Assembly: GCA_017522915.1 (NCBI GenBank)
Contig: JAFWXX010000011.1
Location: 1-64,000, forward strand
Source of the DNA: Bacteroidaceae bacterium
GTDB taxonomy: Bacteria > Bacteroidota > Bacteroidia > Bacteroidales > Bacteroidaceae
Direction of reading: 5' to 3'
Length of the DNA stretch: 64,000 bases
Below, in pieces: positions 52,654-62,180 of the stretch. The position numbers and the translations under genes are program-made. Within the stretch, counting starts at the first letter, position 1. Each line of letters begins with the position of its first letter. The notes below the pieces were generated by a model. That model worked only from the letters and a program-made list of their open reading frames with translations. It did no database searches and was not told where the DNA came from.

Positions 52654-54096
52654 TCAGCCTACGGCTCCTTCCAACGATACGCTGAGAAGCTTCTGCGCCT
52701 CGATTGCGAATTCCATAGGCAGTTTGTTGAGCACCTCCTTGGCATAGCCGTTGACAATTAGTCCGATAGCCTCTTCGGTGCCGATGCCTCGCTGGTTGCA
52801 GTAGAAGAGCTGGTCTTCCGAAATCTTTGATGTGGTTGCCTCGTGCTCAATGACTGCACTGTTGTTGTGTATGTCCATGTATGGGAATGTGTGTGCGCCG
52901 CACTTATCGCCTAACAGCAATGAGTCGCACTGGCTGTAGTTGCGTGCACCGTCGGCATTCTTGCTTACACGCACCAAGCCTCTGTAAGAGTTCTGGCTCT
53001 TTCCTGCCGATATGCCTTTGCTTATGATTGTACTCCTGGTGTTCTTTCCCAGATGAATCATCTTTGTGCCGGTGTCGGCCTGCTGGTAGTTGTTCGTGAG
53101 CGCGACAGAATAGAACTCACCCTGCGAGTTGTCGCCACGCAGTATGCAGCTGGGATACTTCCATGTTATGGCAGAGCCTGTCTCTACCTGTGTCCAGGAG
53201 AGCTTGCTGTTCCTGCCACGGCAGTCGCCGCGTTTTGTGACAAAGTTATAGACACCGCCTTTTCCTTCGGCATCACCTGGGTACCAGTTCTGTACAGTGC
53301 TGTACTTTACCTCAGCATTGTCGTGCACCACAATCTCTACGATAGCTGCATGCAGCTGGTTCTCGTCACGCATGGGTGCGGTACATCCTTCGAGATACGA
53401 TACGTAGCTGTCGTCATCTGCTACTATGAGCGTGCGTTCGAACTGCCCCGTGTTAGCTGCATTGATGCGGAAGTAGGTCGATAGCTCCATAGGGCAGCGT
53501 ACCCCTTTGGGTATATACACGAACGAGCCGTCGCTGAATACTGCCGTATTGAGCGCAGCAAAGAAGTTGTCGCGATAGTTCACTACAGAGCCCAGGTACT
53601 TGCGCACAAGGTCGGGGTACTCCTGTATGGCTTCGCTCATAGAACAGAAGATTATGCCTTTCTCCTTCAGCTCCTCCTTGAAAGTGGTCTTAACAGATAC
53701 TGAGTCCATGACTGCATCGACTGCTGTACCGCTAAGTGCCAGACGCTCTTCGAGCGGAATACCGAGCTTCTCGAAAGTCTTCATCAGCTCTGGGTCAATC
53801 TCCTTGTTCTTGTTCTCCTTGTTCTTCTTCAACGGGTCGGCATAGTACGATATAGCCTGATAGTTGATAGGAGGTATGTTGAGGTGAGCCCATGAAGGCA
53901 TCTTCAATGTAAGCCAGTGCCTGTATGCCTGCAAGCGGAACTCAAGCAGCCATTCGGGCTCGTTCTTCTTTTCCGAAATGAGCCTTACAGTCTTTTCGCT
54001 TAAGCCGCTTTCTATAATTTCAGTCTTAATCTTACTGACAAACCCGAACTCGTAAGCCTTGTTTGCCAGCCTTTTCAGTATATTGTCCTTTTTCAT
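52654..54096 (-). CDS. sufB: Fe-S cluster assembly protein SufB
   Basis: This 480-residue scaffold has the family signature blocks [43 protein letters not shown] and the C-terminal [17 protein letters not shown] with conserved cysteine. It overlaps cvpA by 4 nt (ATGA). Confidence 0.96.
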   Translation of the reverse strand: MKKDNILKRLANKAYEFGFVSKIKTEIIESGLSEKTVRLISEKKNEPEWLLEFRLQAYRHWLTLKMPSWAHLNIPPINYQAISYYADPLKKNKENKNKEIDPELMKTFEKLGIPLEERLALSGTAVDAVMDSVSVKTTFKEELKEKGIIFCSMSEAIQEYPDLVRKYLGSVVNYRDNFFAALNTAVFSDGSFVYIPKGVRCPMELSTYFRINAANTGQFERTLIVADDDSYVSYLEGCTAPMRDENQLHAAIVEIVVHDNAEVKYSTVQNWYPGDAEGKGGVYNFVTKRGDCRGRNSKLSWTQVETGSAITWKYPSCILRGDNSQGEFYSVALTNNYQQADTGTKMIHLGKNTRSTIISKGISAGKSQNSYRGLVRVSKNADGARNYSQCDSLLLGDKCGAHTFPYMDIHNNSAVIEHEATTSKISEDQLFYCNQRGIGTEEAIGLIVNGYAKEVLNKLPMEFAIEAQKLLSVSLEGAVG

Positions 54097-54578
54097 CTAT
54101 CTTTCTTTATCTCCTCGATAACTGAAAAGGTTATCTTTGAAACCTTATTGTATAACACAGATTCTCTCTGCGATGTTTCCCCTGTTATGCTGTTGTCTGG
54201 CATTATGCCGGAAGTTACCCTTACAGCCATTGTTATGGCAAGCATTGCGATGAATGCCGAAAGGAATCCTCCCAGCAAACGGTCCACTATGCCTAAGCAA
54301 ACAAGGCTTAGCAGCCACTTTATTATCATGCCTGCAACGGAAAAGGCTATCACCGCCGAAACAAGCAGCGCAGTGAACCCTGCTACCGAGCATAGCCAGC
54401 TCTCCCAGCCTGTCATGCTGTTTATCCATGTTGCGGCGGCAGGGTAGTAAAGCACAGCCAGGAGCAGGCCTATTGCTATGCCTGCTCCAAGCGTGAGCTG
54501 TTTGATCAGTCCTGCCCAGAATCCTATAATGAATCCAATCAGGGTCGTGGCAAGCAGGACTATATCCAATGTATTCAT
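54093..54578 (-). CDS. CvpA family membrane protein
   Basis: This 161-residue protein has four hydrophobic helices and the CvpA/YdcH layout ([39 protein letters not shown]). CvpA is linked to colicin V production, envelope stress and bile resistance in enterobacteria; its exact job is open. It lies 15 nt after infB and overlaps sufB, an unusual setting between translation and Fe-S genes but possibly conserved in the group. Confidence 0.85.
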   Translation of the reverse strand: MNTLDIVLLATTLIGFIIGFWAGLIKQLTLGAGIAIGLLLAVLYYPAAATWINSMTGWESWLCSVAGFTALLVSAVIAFSVAGMIIKWLLSLVCLGIVDRLLGGFLSAFIAMLAITMAVRVTSGIMPDNSITGETSQRESVLYNKVSKITFSVIEEIKKDR

Positions 54579-54593
54579 ATCGTTCTACGAAAG

Positions 54594-57413
54594 TCAGAGT
54601 TTCTGTTTAACCTCTACTTCTACGAATGTCTCAATGATATCGCCGATCTTTATGTCATCCTGCGATGTGAGGCTTATACCGCACTCGAAGTTGGTACCCA
54701 CCTCCTTGACATCCTCCTTGAAACGCTTGAGCGCAGCAAGAGAGCCGGTGTGGATAACGATACCGTCGCGGATAAGACGTGCACGGTCGGTGCGCTTTAC
54801 CTTACCCTCACGTACCATACATCCGGCAACAGTACCGACTTTGCTTATGTGGAATGTCTCGCGTACCTCTATGGTTGCGGTAATCTCCTCCTTGACAATC
54901 GGAGCAAGCATACCCTCCATAGCGGCTTTTACCTCCTCGATAGCATCGTAGATGATAGAGTAGATGCGGATATCGACACCCTCGTTCTCGGCAACCTTGC
55001 GTGCAGTGACTGACGGACGTACCTGGAAACCCACGATAATGGCATCTGATGCCGCTGCCAAGCTCACGTCGCTCTCCGAAATCTGTCCTACAGCCTTGTG
55101 AATCACGTTCACCTGGATAGTCTCGGTAGATAGCTTGATGAGAGAGTCGCTTAGAGCCTCGATAGAACCGTCCACGTCACCCTTGACAATGATGTTGAGT
55201 GTCTGGAAGTTCCCGAGTGCGATACGGCGGCCCACTTCGTCAAGTGTAAGCATCTTCTGTGTACGCAATCCCTGCTCGCGTTGCAGCTGCTCACGCTTGC
55301 CGGTAATCTCACGTGCTTCGCGCTCGCTGTCAACTACGTTGAATGTGTCACCCGCTGCCGGTGCTCCGTTGAGTCCAAGGATAAGTGCCGGTTCAGCCGG
55401 TTTAATCTCCTTGATGCGCTGGTTACGCTCGTTAAAGATAGCCTTTACCTTTCCCCACTGTGTTCCGGCAACAACAATGTCACCTACCTTCAGAGTACCG
55501 TTCTGTACAAGTACGGTAGCAACGTATCCGCGTCCCTTGTCGAGTGTTGACTCGATTACCGAACCGGTTGCCTTGCGGTTAGGGTTAGCCTTGAGGTCGA
55601 GAAGCTCTGCTTCAAGAAGCACCTTCTCCATGAGCTCTTCCACGCCCATACCTTTCTTTGCCGAAATCTCCTGCGACTGGTACTTTCCGCCCCAGTCCTC
55701 AACGAGCATGTTGAGGTTTGCAAGTTCTTCCTTGATGCGGTTCGGGTCGGCTGTAGGCTTGTCGCATTTGTTGAATGCGAATACAATGGGCACACCGGCT
55801 GCCATAGCATGGTTGATTGCCTCCTTTGTCTGCGGCATCACGTTGTCGTCGGCAGCGATGATGATGATTACGATATCGGTAATTTTCGCACCGCGCGCAC
55901 GCATGGCTGTAAACGCCTCGTGACCCGGAGTATCGAGGAAGGTAATGCGCTTGCCGCTCTCCATCTTCACGTTGTATGCACCGATGTGCTGTGTGATACC
56001 GCCGGCCTCTCCTGCGATTACATTTGCCTTGCGTATGTAGTCGAGCAATGATGTCTTACCATGGTCAACGTGTCCCATCACGGTGATGATAGGTGCGCGT
56101 GGTACAAGGTCCTCTTCGCTGTCGGTTGCCTCTTCAATTGCATTGGCAACCTCTGCGCTGACATATTCTGTTGTATAACCGAACTCCTCTGCAACAATAT
56201 TTATTGTCTCAGCATCGAGACGCTGGTTGATGGATACCATCATACCGATGCTCATACATGTTGCAATGACCTGTGTCACAGAAATGTTCATCATGCTTGC
56301 AAGCTCATTTGCAGTCACGAACTCTGTAAGCTGCAGAACCTTGCTCTGCTCCATTTCTTCGCTTATCTGCTGCATCTGACGCTCGGCAGCCATGTCGCGC
56401 TTCTCCTTGCGGTACTTGGCCGACTTGTTGGCCTTGCCGCGGTTTGTAAGACGGTCGAGTGTCTCCTTAATCTGCTTTGAGACATCCTCATCGCTGACAT
56501 CGTTCTTGTCGAAACGCTTGTGCTGACGGTCGCGGTCCTTGCGGCTGCCCTGTGACTGGTTGTTGCTCTTGTTGCGGTTTGCACTCCACTCCTTATTGTC
56601 GCTGCCGCTTTCCTTCACGTCGTTTATATCGACGCGCTGGCTGTTGATGCGCTGGCGTTTCTTCTTCTTGTCGCCCTCGCCGCCGTTCTGTTGACGCTGT
56701 GCCTCACGCTGCTGCTTACGCTGCTCTTCGCGCTGCTTGTCCTTCTCCTCACGCTCCTTCTTCTTCTCTTCCTTGCTCTTCTTCTTAGGACGTGTAGATT
56801 GGTTTATTGCAGAGAGGTCTATCTGGCCTACAATATTGAGTTTGGGAGCTACAACCTCGTCAACCTGAGTGAGCTGTGGCTGCGGCACTTCGGAAACATG
56901 CTCGCTCTTGACAGGCTCTTCAACAACCGGTGCAGGTTCTTCAACCTTCGCTGCCGGCTCCGGCTCCTGAACAGGTGCCGGTGCAGGCTTAGGCTCTTCT
57001 TTCTTCGGCTGGTTCTTCTTGTTCAAGGCATCGAGGTCTATGCGGCGTGTAACCTTTATGAGCGGCTCTTCTTTCTTAGGCTCTTCCTTTGGCTCCGGTG
57101 CGGGTGCCGGTTTCGGAACTTCAACAGCCTTTGGAGCAGGCTCTGCTGCCGGTTTCTTCTCTACAGGCTTCTCCTCGACAACCGGTGCAGCCTTAGGCTT
57201 CTCCTTGTTCTGGCGTTCCTTCAGGAAGTTATCCGACTGGATGCGCGCCTTCTTGTCGGCGCTGAACTCTTGGATGAGCATCTCGTATCCTGCTTCGGGG
57301 ACAACTGCATTGGGGTCTTCCTTGATTTCGAAACCCTTCTTCTGCAAGAAATCCACGATGGTAGAGAGGCCCAGGTTGAGTTCTTTCTGTACTTTATTTA
57401 ATCTTATCTTCAT
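54594..57413 (-). CDS. infB: Translation initiation factor IF-2
   Basis: This 939-residue GTPase brings initiator tRNA to the 30S subunit. The N-terminus (1-370) has the IF2_N motif, then a long Glu/Lys/Pro/Arg-rich and Gln-rich low-complexity region ([40 protein letters not shown]). The G domain begins with GHVDHGKTS near residue 446, then [10 protein letters not shown] and [10 protein letters not shown]. The C-terminal domains are complete. It lies 38 nt after nusA. Confidence 0.97.
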   Translation of the reverse strand: MKIRLNKVQKELNLGLSTIVDFLQKKGFEIKEDPNAVVPEAGYEMLIQEFSADKKARIQSDNFLKERQNKEKPKAAPVVEEKPVEKKPAAEPAPKAVEVPKPAPAPEPKEEPKKEEPLIKVTRRIDLDALNKKNQPKKEEPKPAPAPVQEPEPAAKVEEPAPVVEEPVKSEHVSEVPQPQLTQVDEVVAPKLNIVGQIDLSAINQSTRPKKKSKEEKKKEREEKDKQREEQRKQQREAQRQQNGGEGDKKKKRQRINSQRVDINDVKESGSDNKEWSANRNKSNNQSQGSRKDRDRQHKRFDKNDVSDEDVSKQIKETLDRLTNRGKANKSAKYRKEKRDMAAERQMQQISEEMEQSKVLQLTEFVTANELASMMNISVTQVIATCMSIGMMVSINQRLDAETINIVAEEFGYTTEYVSAEVANAIEEATDSEEDLVPRAPIITVMGHVDHGKTSLLDYIRKANVIAGEAGGITQHIGAYNVKMESGKRITFLDTPGHEAFTAMRARGAKITDIVIIIIAADDNVMPQTKEAINHAMAAGVPIVFAFNKCDKPTADPNRIKEELANLNMLVEDWGGKYQSQEISAKKGMGVEELMEKVLLEAELLDLKANPNRKATGSVIESTLDKGRGYVATVLVQNGTLKVGDIVVAGTQWGKVKAIFNERNQRIKEIKPAEPALILGLNGAPAAGDTFNVVDSEREAREITGKREQLQREQGLRTQKMLTLDEVGRRIALGNFQTLNIIVKGDVDGSIEALSDSLIKLSTETIQVNVIHKAVGQISESDVSLAAASDAIIVGFQVRPSVTARKVAENEGVDIRIYSIIYDAIEEVKAAMEGMLAPIVKEEITATIEVRETFHISKVGTVAGCMVREGKVKRTDRARLIRDGIVIHTGSLAALKRFKEDVKEVGTNFECGISLTSQDDIKIGDIIETFVEVEVKQKL

Positions 57414-57451
57414 CAGTAATCCTTTCTTTTGGGGTTTTTGTCGAATGTCTT

Positions 57452-58711
57452 TTATTCCTCATCCTCGAATTCTGATTTCAGAACCTCGATAAGGTGGTCA
57501 ACAGTGTCCTCCTCAAGGTCGGCTTTCTCAATGAGAACTTCACGAGGTGTGTTAAGAACAGCCTTTGCTGTGTCAAGGCCTATGTTCTTTATCGCTTCAA
57601 TTACCCACTCTTCGATTTCGTCGTTGAACTCGTCGAGGTAGATATCATCCTCCTGCTGTGCATCAATCTCACGATATACGTTGATTGTGTATTCGGTAAT
57701 CATACTTGCAAGCTTGATATTGAGACCGTCCTTGCCGATAGCAAGAGATACCTCCTCTTTCTTTAGGTTTACGTCTGCAACACGCTTCTCGTCGTCAATT
57801 GTAATCTCCTGTATCTTGGCAGGGCTCAATGCACGCTTGATGAACAGCTCTGTGTTTGATGTGAACGGAATTACGTCGATGTTCTCATTGCGCAGCTCAC
57901 GTACGATACCGTGGATACGAGAACCCTTTACACCAACGCATGCGCCTACCGGGTCGATGCGCTCGTCGTATGTCTCAACGGCAATCTTGGCACGCTTGCC
58001 TGGGATACGGGCAATCTTCTTTATTGTGATAAGGCCATCGTTGATTTCGGGAACCTCAAGCTCGAAGAGGCGCTGTAGGAACATCGGTGATGTACGGCTC
58101 AGGATAATCTTCGGGTTGTTGTTCTGGTTGTCAACGCGCGCAACGACTGCACGTACATTGTCGCCCTTGCGGTAGAAGTCGCTGGGAATCTGTTCTGTCT
58201 TAGGGAGAATGAGCTCATTGCCCTCGTCATCGACAAGAAGCAGTTCCTTCTTCCATATCTGGTAAACCTCTGCACTTACAATCTGGCCGATTCTCTCGCT
58301 GTACTTGTTGTAGAGGCTGTCCTTCTCAAGCTCCAGAATCTTTGATGCAAGTGTTTGGCGAAGGTTCAGGATTGCACGGCGGCCGAACTCGGCAAAATTA
58401 ACGATTTCACTTACCTCTTCGCCCTCTTCAAATGTGTCGTCTATGAGTTGGGCCTCGCTGAGAGAAATCTCCAGGTTGTTGTCCTTTACATCATTGTCGG
58501 CAACAACGATACGGCGACGCTGTATCTCGAAGTCACCGCGGTCGGGGTTGACGATAACGGAATAGTTCTCGTCTGTACCGAACATGTTAACCAATACTTT
58601 ACGGAAGCTCTCTTCGAGCACGCTAATCATTGTAGTGCGGTCGATGTTCTTCGACTCCTTGAACTCCTGAAAGGTGTCAAGAAGGCTGATTGTTTCTTCT
58701 TTCTTTGCCAT
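57452..58711 (-). CDS. nusA: Transcription termination/antitermination factor NusA
   Basis: This 419-residue protein has an N-terminal NusA domain, an S1 domain ([20 protein letters not shown]), and KH domains with [21 protein letters not shown] and [16 protein letters not shown]. It ends with an acidic region after these, without the two E. coli-type acidic repeats (length 495 there). It starts 1 nt after rimP. Confidence 0.96.
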   Translation of the reverse strand: MAKKEETISLLDTFQEFKESKNIDRTTMISVLEESFRKVLVNMFGTDENYSVIVNPDRGDFEIQRRRIVVADNDVKDNNLEISLSEAQLIDDTFEEGEEVSEIVNFAEFGRRAILNLRQTLASKILELEKDSLYNKYSERIGQIVSAEVYQIWKKELLLVDDEGNELILPKTEQIPSDFYRKGDNVRAVVARVDNQNNNPKIILSRTSPMFLQRLFELEVPEINDGLITIKKIARIPGKRAKIAVETYDERIDPVGACVGVKGSRIHGIVRELRNENIDVIPFTSNTELFIKRALSPAKIQEITIDDEKRVADVNLKKEEVSLAIGKDGLNIKLASMITEYTINVYREIDAQQEDDIYLDEFNDEIEEWVIEAIKNIGLDTAKAVLNTPREVLIEKADLEEDTVDHLIEVLKSEFEDEE

Positions 58712-58712
58712 T

Positions 58713-59180
58713 TTATTTGAAATTTATAATATACTTCGTGTACTTTACGCCGTCATAAGGGAATATCAAATCCTCTTCGACGAGCTGAGGACGCTTTGCA
58801 CCCTCTTTTTTCTCCTTTTTTGTGACAGTGAGGGTGAACTCCTCATCCGAAGCATCTTTGAGAATGCCTTTCAGCTTCTTGCCCTCCTTTGTCAGGACTT
58901 CGACCTCCATGCCTATGTGGTTTTTGTACTGCTGTGTTACCTTGAAAGGCTGTCCGAGACCTGCAGAACCTACCTCAAGCTCATAGTCCTCGGTTTCGCG
59001 GCTCAAGCCGTTCTCGATGTGCCGGCTCAGTTCTGCGCAATCCTCAATCCATACGCCTTCGGCATGGTCGATCTCTACTGTAATCTTGTCGTCCTTGCTG
59101 ATAATAACATCAACTAGGAAATACTCTTTGTCGGCAAGCCATTCGTTTGTCAAGTCGATTACCTGTTGTCTGTCAATCAT
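58713..59180 (-). CDS. rimP: Ribosome maturation factor RimP
   Basis: This 155-residue protein matures the 30S subunit. It has DIVISKDDKITVEIDHAEGVWIEDCAELSRHIENG and YELEVGSAGLGQPFKVTQQYKNHIG, the RimP signature (usually DYxLEVSSPGxxRPL). It is first in the rimP-nusA-infB-suf operon. Confidence 0.93.
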   Translation of the reverse strand: MIDRQQVIDLTNEWLADKEYFLVDVIISKDDKITVEIDHAEGVWIEDCAELSRHIENGLSRETEDYELEVGSAGLGQPFKVTQQYKNHIGMEVEVLTKEGKKLKGILKDASDEEFTLTVTKKEKKEGAKRPQLVEEDLIFPYDGVKYTKYIINFK

Positions 59181-59230
59181 ATAATTCTATTGCTGTTGTT
59201 GATTATGATATGATTCTTTGGATAATGTAT

Positions 59231-59256
59231 GAAAAAGAGGGGCTTGTCGGCCCCTC
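59231..59256 (-). terminator. Terminator-like hairpin in the rimP leader (candidate attenuator)
   Basis: On the minus strand GAGGGGC (59250-59256) pairs with GCCCCTC (59237-59243), with a 6-nt loop, and is followed at once by a TTTTT run. It lies between the operon promoter (59276-59306) and the rimP start (59180), about 15 nt after the likely transcription start. It could attenuate the whole operon or end a short RNA. Confidence 0.7.
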
Positions 59257-59275
59257 CACATCATCATTATCACTG

Positions 59276-59306
59276 CAAATTTAATATTATTTGTCAATCC
59301 GTGCAA
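59276..59306 (-). promoter_or_regulatory. Promoter of the rimP-nusA-infB-suf operon
   Basis: On the minus strand TTG (59304-59306), 20 nt, TAAATTTG (59276-59283) match the Bacteroidales consensus. Leader length to rimP is about 90 nt. Confidence 0.75.
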
Positions 59307-59383
59307 GCAATTCTGCCATTTTTATATACTCTCTGTGAAATATCTCTTTTTGCCATTTGCGATATTTAAAGGACTCTTCTCTT

Positions 59384-59414
59384 TTTGCCTTTATCACGAT
59401 AATCATTATCTTCG
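59384..59414 (+). promoter_or_regulatory. Promoter of the small membrane-anchored protein gene
   Basis: TTTG (59384-59387), 19 nt, TATCTTCG (59407-59414) fit the consensus with one change in the -7 box. The ATG follows at 59433. Confidence 0.6.
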
Positions 59415-59432
59415 CGGTAAATATTATGAAAT

Positions 59433-59882
59433 ATGGCAACCAAAAGCAGCAATGCAAATATGAAATTCCTGTTCGGCAGCGTTTTCTTCTTCGCAGTAGT
59501 GATACTTTCGATAGTTCTTTTCACCTATTATGCGATGAGCGAGGCTTGGAAAAACTCCCCAAGCACAGTGTTTACATATACTGTCAGTTTCTCTCCAGAC
59601 TTTGAGGGTCGTGCCTACTCCGTATATCTTGATGACAGTCTTCTGTATGAAGGAAATCCTGTTGATTCCGACACGGTAATCAGGGTGAACAGGTATCTTT
59701 CGGAAGAACCGGTGACAGTAGCCGGTGTCGATACTGTGATAAGCATACCGCGATTTACTTCTTCGTCATCGCTATTCGTGGTGGATGGTGTAACTGACAA
59801 GCCAAGGATATTCAACGTGGGCGACCATTGCCGTTTTCATCTAAGGCTTGAGAATGGTACGGTAGCTGTTGATATGAAGTAA
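59433..59882 (+). CDS. Membrane-anchored protein of unknown function
   Basis: This 149-residue protein has a hydrophobic helix at residues ~11-33 (FLFGSVFFFAVVILSIVLFTYY) preceded by a short basic N-terminus, so it is probably a single-pass inner-membrane protein with the C-terminal part outside. The outer part is beta-rich (EGRAYSVYLDDSLLYEG, PVTVAGVDTVISIPRF). I do not recognise a family. It is monocistronic and ends at a bidirectional terminator. Confidence 0.6.
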   Translation: MATKSSNANMKFLFGSVFFFAVVILSIVLFTYYAMSEAWKNSPSTVFTYTVSFSPDFEGRAYSVYLDDSLLYEGNPVDSDTVIRVNRYLSEEPVTVAGVDTVISIPRFTSSSSLFVVDGVTDKPRIFNVGDHCRFHLRLENGTVAVDMK

Positions 59883-59904
59883 ACATGAGACATATAATGG
59901 CAGC

Positions 59905-59940
59905 ATTAGCCCCGAATGTCGGAATACATTCGGGGCTAAT
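59905..59940. terminator. Bidirectional terminator
   Basis: A perfect 15-bp inverted repeat (59905-59919 with 59926-59940) lies between convergent genes. Confidence 0.85.
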
Positions 59941-59951
59941 TTATTGTCCTT

Positions 59952-61619
59952 TTATTTCTTTTTCTGCGGTGACAGAATGCTGTCGTATTTCTCCTTGTCG
60001 CTGAGGAGCTTGCACGCTTCTTTTATGTCGGTGTCCTCTCGCAGATTGTATATAATCTCGCCTCTCTGTCCGTAGTATCGTTTTACAATCTCGTCGGCAA
60101 TAAGATGCTTTATATCTTTTTTGAAATGTTGGAGCGACTGTCCCAAGTCGGCCTTCAGCTTGTTTTCAAGAGCTTTCATCTCTTCCTTGACAACATCTCC
60201 GAGTCCTTCGAATTCAATCAGCTTCTTGAGGTCGGCGAGAGCCTTTACGCTTCTCAGGTCGTATTTGAAATCCTTTGATTTCAAGTATTCGCAGAACTCG
60301 TTGTATGTCTCGTCGCTGACAGTGAATGTCGCAGCCGGAGCTATGGTATCGTTCTTCAGTTTGAACTCTGTTGCAAAGTCAAAGAGAGCCATGTCCTGCA
60401 TGAGATAGTAGAGCAGTGTTGACAGCTCCTCGCTTTTTGGCTCAATGTCGGGGCGTATGCCTCCTCCGTCGCGCACTTCCCTGCCTGCCTGAGTGCGGAA
60501 TACGGTTGTCAGGCTGTCGGGTATTCTGCTCGATTTTCCCTCGTCCATCATGTGCGAGTAGTCAAGTGCCTGTACGCATCTTCCGCTCGGTATGTAGTAT
60601 TTGGCAGTTGTCAGTTTGAGATAGCCTCCGCCATTCACGCTTCTTGAACTCTGCACAAGTCCTTTGCCGAAAGTGCGCGAGCCTATTATTACGGCCCTGT
60701 CAAGGTCTTGAAGGGAGCCTGCAAGAATCTCCGAAGCCGAAGCCGACTGTCCGTCAACAAGGACAACCAGAGGGCACTCCGTGTCGATAGGTTCCTTACG
60801 TGTTACATATTCGTCGTTCGACTGCTTTATCTTGCCCTTTGTGGTCACTATTGTCTTTCCCTTCGGCACGAACAGGTTTACAATCTCTACAGCCTCGCCA
60901 AGAAGTCCTCCACCGTTGCCGCGAAGGTCTATCACGAAAGATTCGGCACCCTGTTTCTTCAGTTCTACTATGGCACGTCGCATCTCCTTTGAACACTCTT
61001 CGGTGAAACTCTCCAGAAGGATATATCCGGTTTTGCTGTCAAGCATTCCGTAATAGCTTATGGGCGGTAATGCAATGCTTGCACGTTCCAGCTTTACGGT
61101 CATTGTGCCTTTCTTGCCGGGGCGTTCAATTTCGAGAGTGAGTTTAGTGCCCGGCTCACCGCGAAGCATGTCACTAACGCTGTCGGTACTCATATCCTTT
61201 ATGGCCTTGCCGTCGATGGATATTATAAGGTCGCCAGCCAGCAGCCCCGCCTTGTGTGCAGGCATGCCTTCATACGGCTGTGTAAGTACAGTTGTCTTTT
61301 TGTCTGTATGGAACCTTATTATAGAGCCTATTCCGGCATATTTGCCAGTAGTCATCATCCTAAGTTCGTCGCTCTCTTCCTCGGAGTAATATACAGTGTA
61401 GGGATCGAGGCTTCTCAACATTGCATTGATGCCTTTTCCAATCATCTTTTCGGGCATGATGCTATCGACATAGAAAAGGTTCAGTTCCTTTACTATGGAA
61501 TTGAATACTGTCAACTGTTTCGACAATTGCAGCTTGTGCTTCTCGTCGGCTTTTGTTGCAAGTGCAGGCAACATGGCCATGCATAAAGCGAGAATGAAAA
61601 ACTTCAATGCTTTTTTCAT
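59952..61619 (-). CDS. S41 family C-terminal processing peptidase
   Basis: This 555-residue protein has a signal peptide (MKKALKFFILALCMAMLPALA), a PDZ domain near residues 85-180 (GKYAGIGSIIR, PAHKAGLLAGDLIISIDG), and the S41 catalytic dyad S296 (QSASASEI) and K319 (TFGKGLVQ). DLRGNGGG near 231-238 is the usual oxyanion region. Such proteases trim periplasmic proteins. The long C-terminal part (~400-555) is helical. The -7-like box TATCTTCG lies at 61659-61666. Confidence 0.93.
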   Translation of the reverse strand: MKKALKFFILALCMAMLPALATKADEKHKLQLSKQLTVFNSIVKELNLFYVDSIMPEKMIGKGINAMLRSLDPYTVYYSEEESDELRMMTTGKYAGIGSIIRFHTDKKTTVLTQPYEGMPAHKAGLLAGDLIISIDGKAIKDMSTDSVSDMLRGEPGTKLTLEIERPGKKGTMTVKLERASIALPPISYYGMLDSKTGYILLESFTEECSKEMRRAIVELKKQGAESFVIDLRGNGGGLLGEAVEIVNLFVPKGKTIVTTKGKIKQSNDEYVTRKEPIDTECPLVVLVDGQSASASEILAGSLQDLDRAVIIGSRTFGKGLVQSSRSVNGGGYLKLTTAKYYIPSGRCVQALDYSHMMDEGKSSRIPDSLTTVFRTQAGREVRDGGGIRPDIEPKSEELSTLLYYLMQDMALFDFATEFKLKNDTIAPAATFTVSDETYNEFCEYLKSKDFKYDLRSVKALADLKKLIEFEGLGDVVKEEMKALENKLKADLGQSLQHFKKDIKHLIADEIVKRYYGQRGEIIYNLREDTDIKEACKLLSDKEKYDSILSPQKKK

Positions 61620-61658
61620 ATATAAATCGGTATTTTTTCTTGTTTTCTTTTCAATTTG

Positions 61659-61666
61659 CGAAGATA
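61659..61666 (-). promoter_or_regulatory. -7-like box of the S41 peptidase gene
   Basis: Minus-strand TATCTTCG, a one-base variant of TAnnTTTG, lies 39 nt before ATG 61619. No -33 element at normal distance. Confidence 0.45.
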
Positions 61667-61777
61667 CACTTTTACTTCTTTATAATCTTCCAAAGGAACG
61701 CTTTTTATCTATTTTTAATGAAAAATCGGTCATAAGTTCCTTTTTTTTTGATTGGTCATAAAAAAAAGCCGAAAAAC

Positions 61778-61808
61778 TTGCACGTATTAAAAAGATATAC
61801 TACTTTTG
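61778..61808 (+). promoter_or_regulatory. Promoter of the tRNA-Asn pair
   Basis: TTG (61778-61780), 20 nt, TACTTTTG (61801-61808) match the consensus, 30 nt before the first tRNA. Confidence 0.85.
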
Positions 61809-61838
61809 CACCGTCGAACGATAAGGGCGGCAAAATAT

Positions 61839-61912
61839 TCTTCAGTAGCTCAGTCGGTTAGAGCACCTGACTGTTAATCAGGGGGTCGTAGGTTCAAGTC
61901 CTACCTGAAGAG
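61839..61912 (+). tRNA. tRNA-Asn (anticodon GTT), first copy
   Basis: A 74-nt tRNA: acceptor TCTTCAG with CTGAAGA, discriminator G, anticodon loop CTGTTAA (GTT), T loop GGTTCAAGTCC. CCA is not encoded. Identical to the second copy 45 nt downstream and cotranscribed with it. Confidence 0.95.
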
Positions 61913-61957
61913 CAAGCGAGCGGAAGCCTCGCTATTTTAATGAGCTTCCAAACATAT

Positions 61958-62031
61958 TCTTCAGTAGCTCAGTCGGTTAGAGCACCTGACTGTTAATCAG
62001 GGGGTCGTAGGTTCAAGTCCTACCTGAAGAG
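61958..62031 (+). tRNA. tRNA-Asn (anticodon GTT), second copy
   Basis: Identical in sequence to 61839-61912, including a few 5'-flanking bases (ATAT). The 45-nt spacer contains no promoter, so the pair forms one transcript ending at the hairpin at 62033-62065. Confidence 0.95.
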
Positions 62032-62032
62032 C

Positions 62033-62065
62033 AAAGCAGAAAACAGCGGTTTTCTGCTTTTTTTT
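62033..62065 (+). terminator. Terminator of the tRNA-Asn pair
   Basis: Arms AAAGCAGAAAAC (62033-62044) and GTTTTCTGCTTT (62049-62060) with a 4-nt loop and a T run. It begins one base after the second tRNA. Confidence 0.9.
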
Positions 62066-62119
62066 GTCTCGCAGTAATGTATCCGGCGGTGCGGCAGTTT
62101 TGATAACTAGTCGTAAAAC

Positions 62120-62159
62120 AAATCGATAGCGACAATTTGTATATTGTCGCTATCGATTT
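62120..62159 (-). terminator. Terminator of the PpiD-type gene
   Basis: A perfect 17-bp inverted repeat (62120-62136 with 62143-62159) with a 6-nt loop lies 22 nt beyond the stop of the minus-strand gene and is followed on that strand by TTTGTTTT-type sequence. It may also back up the tRNA terminator. Confidence 0.8.
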
Positions 62160-62180
62160 TATCGTTATGTAAGCTGTTCC

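Noticed and set aside
61839..62031. Tandem identical tRNA-Asn as a CRISPR-like or mobile repeat
   Set aside because: Both copies fold as complete tRNAs with a shared promoter and terminator; only two copies, no integrase.
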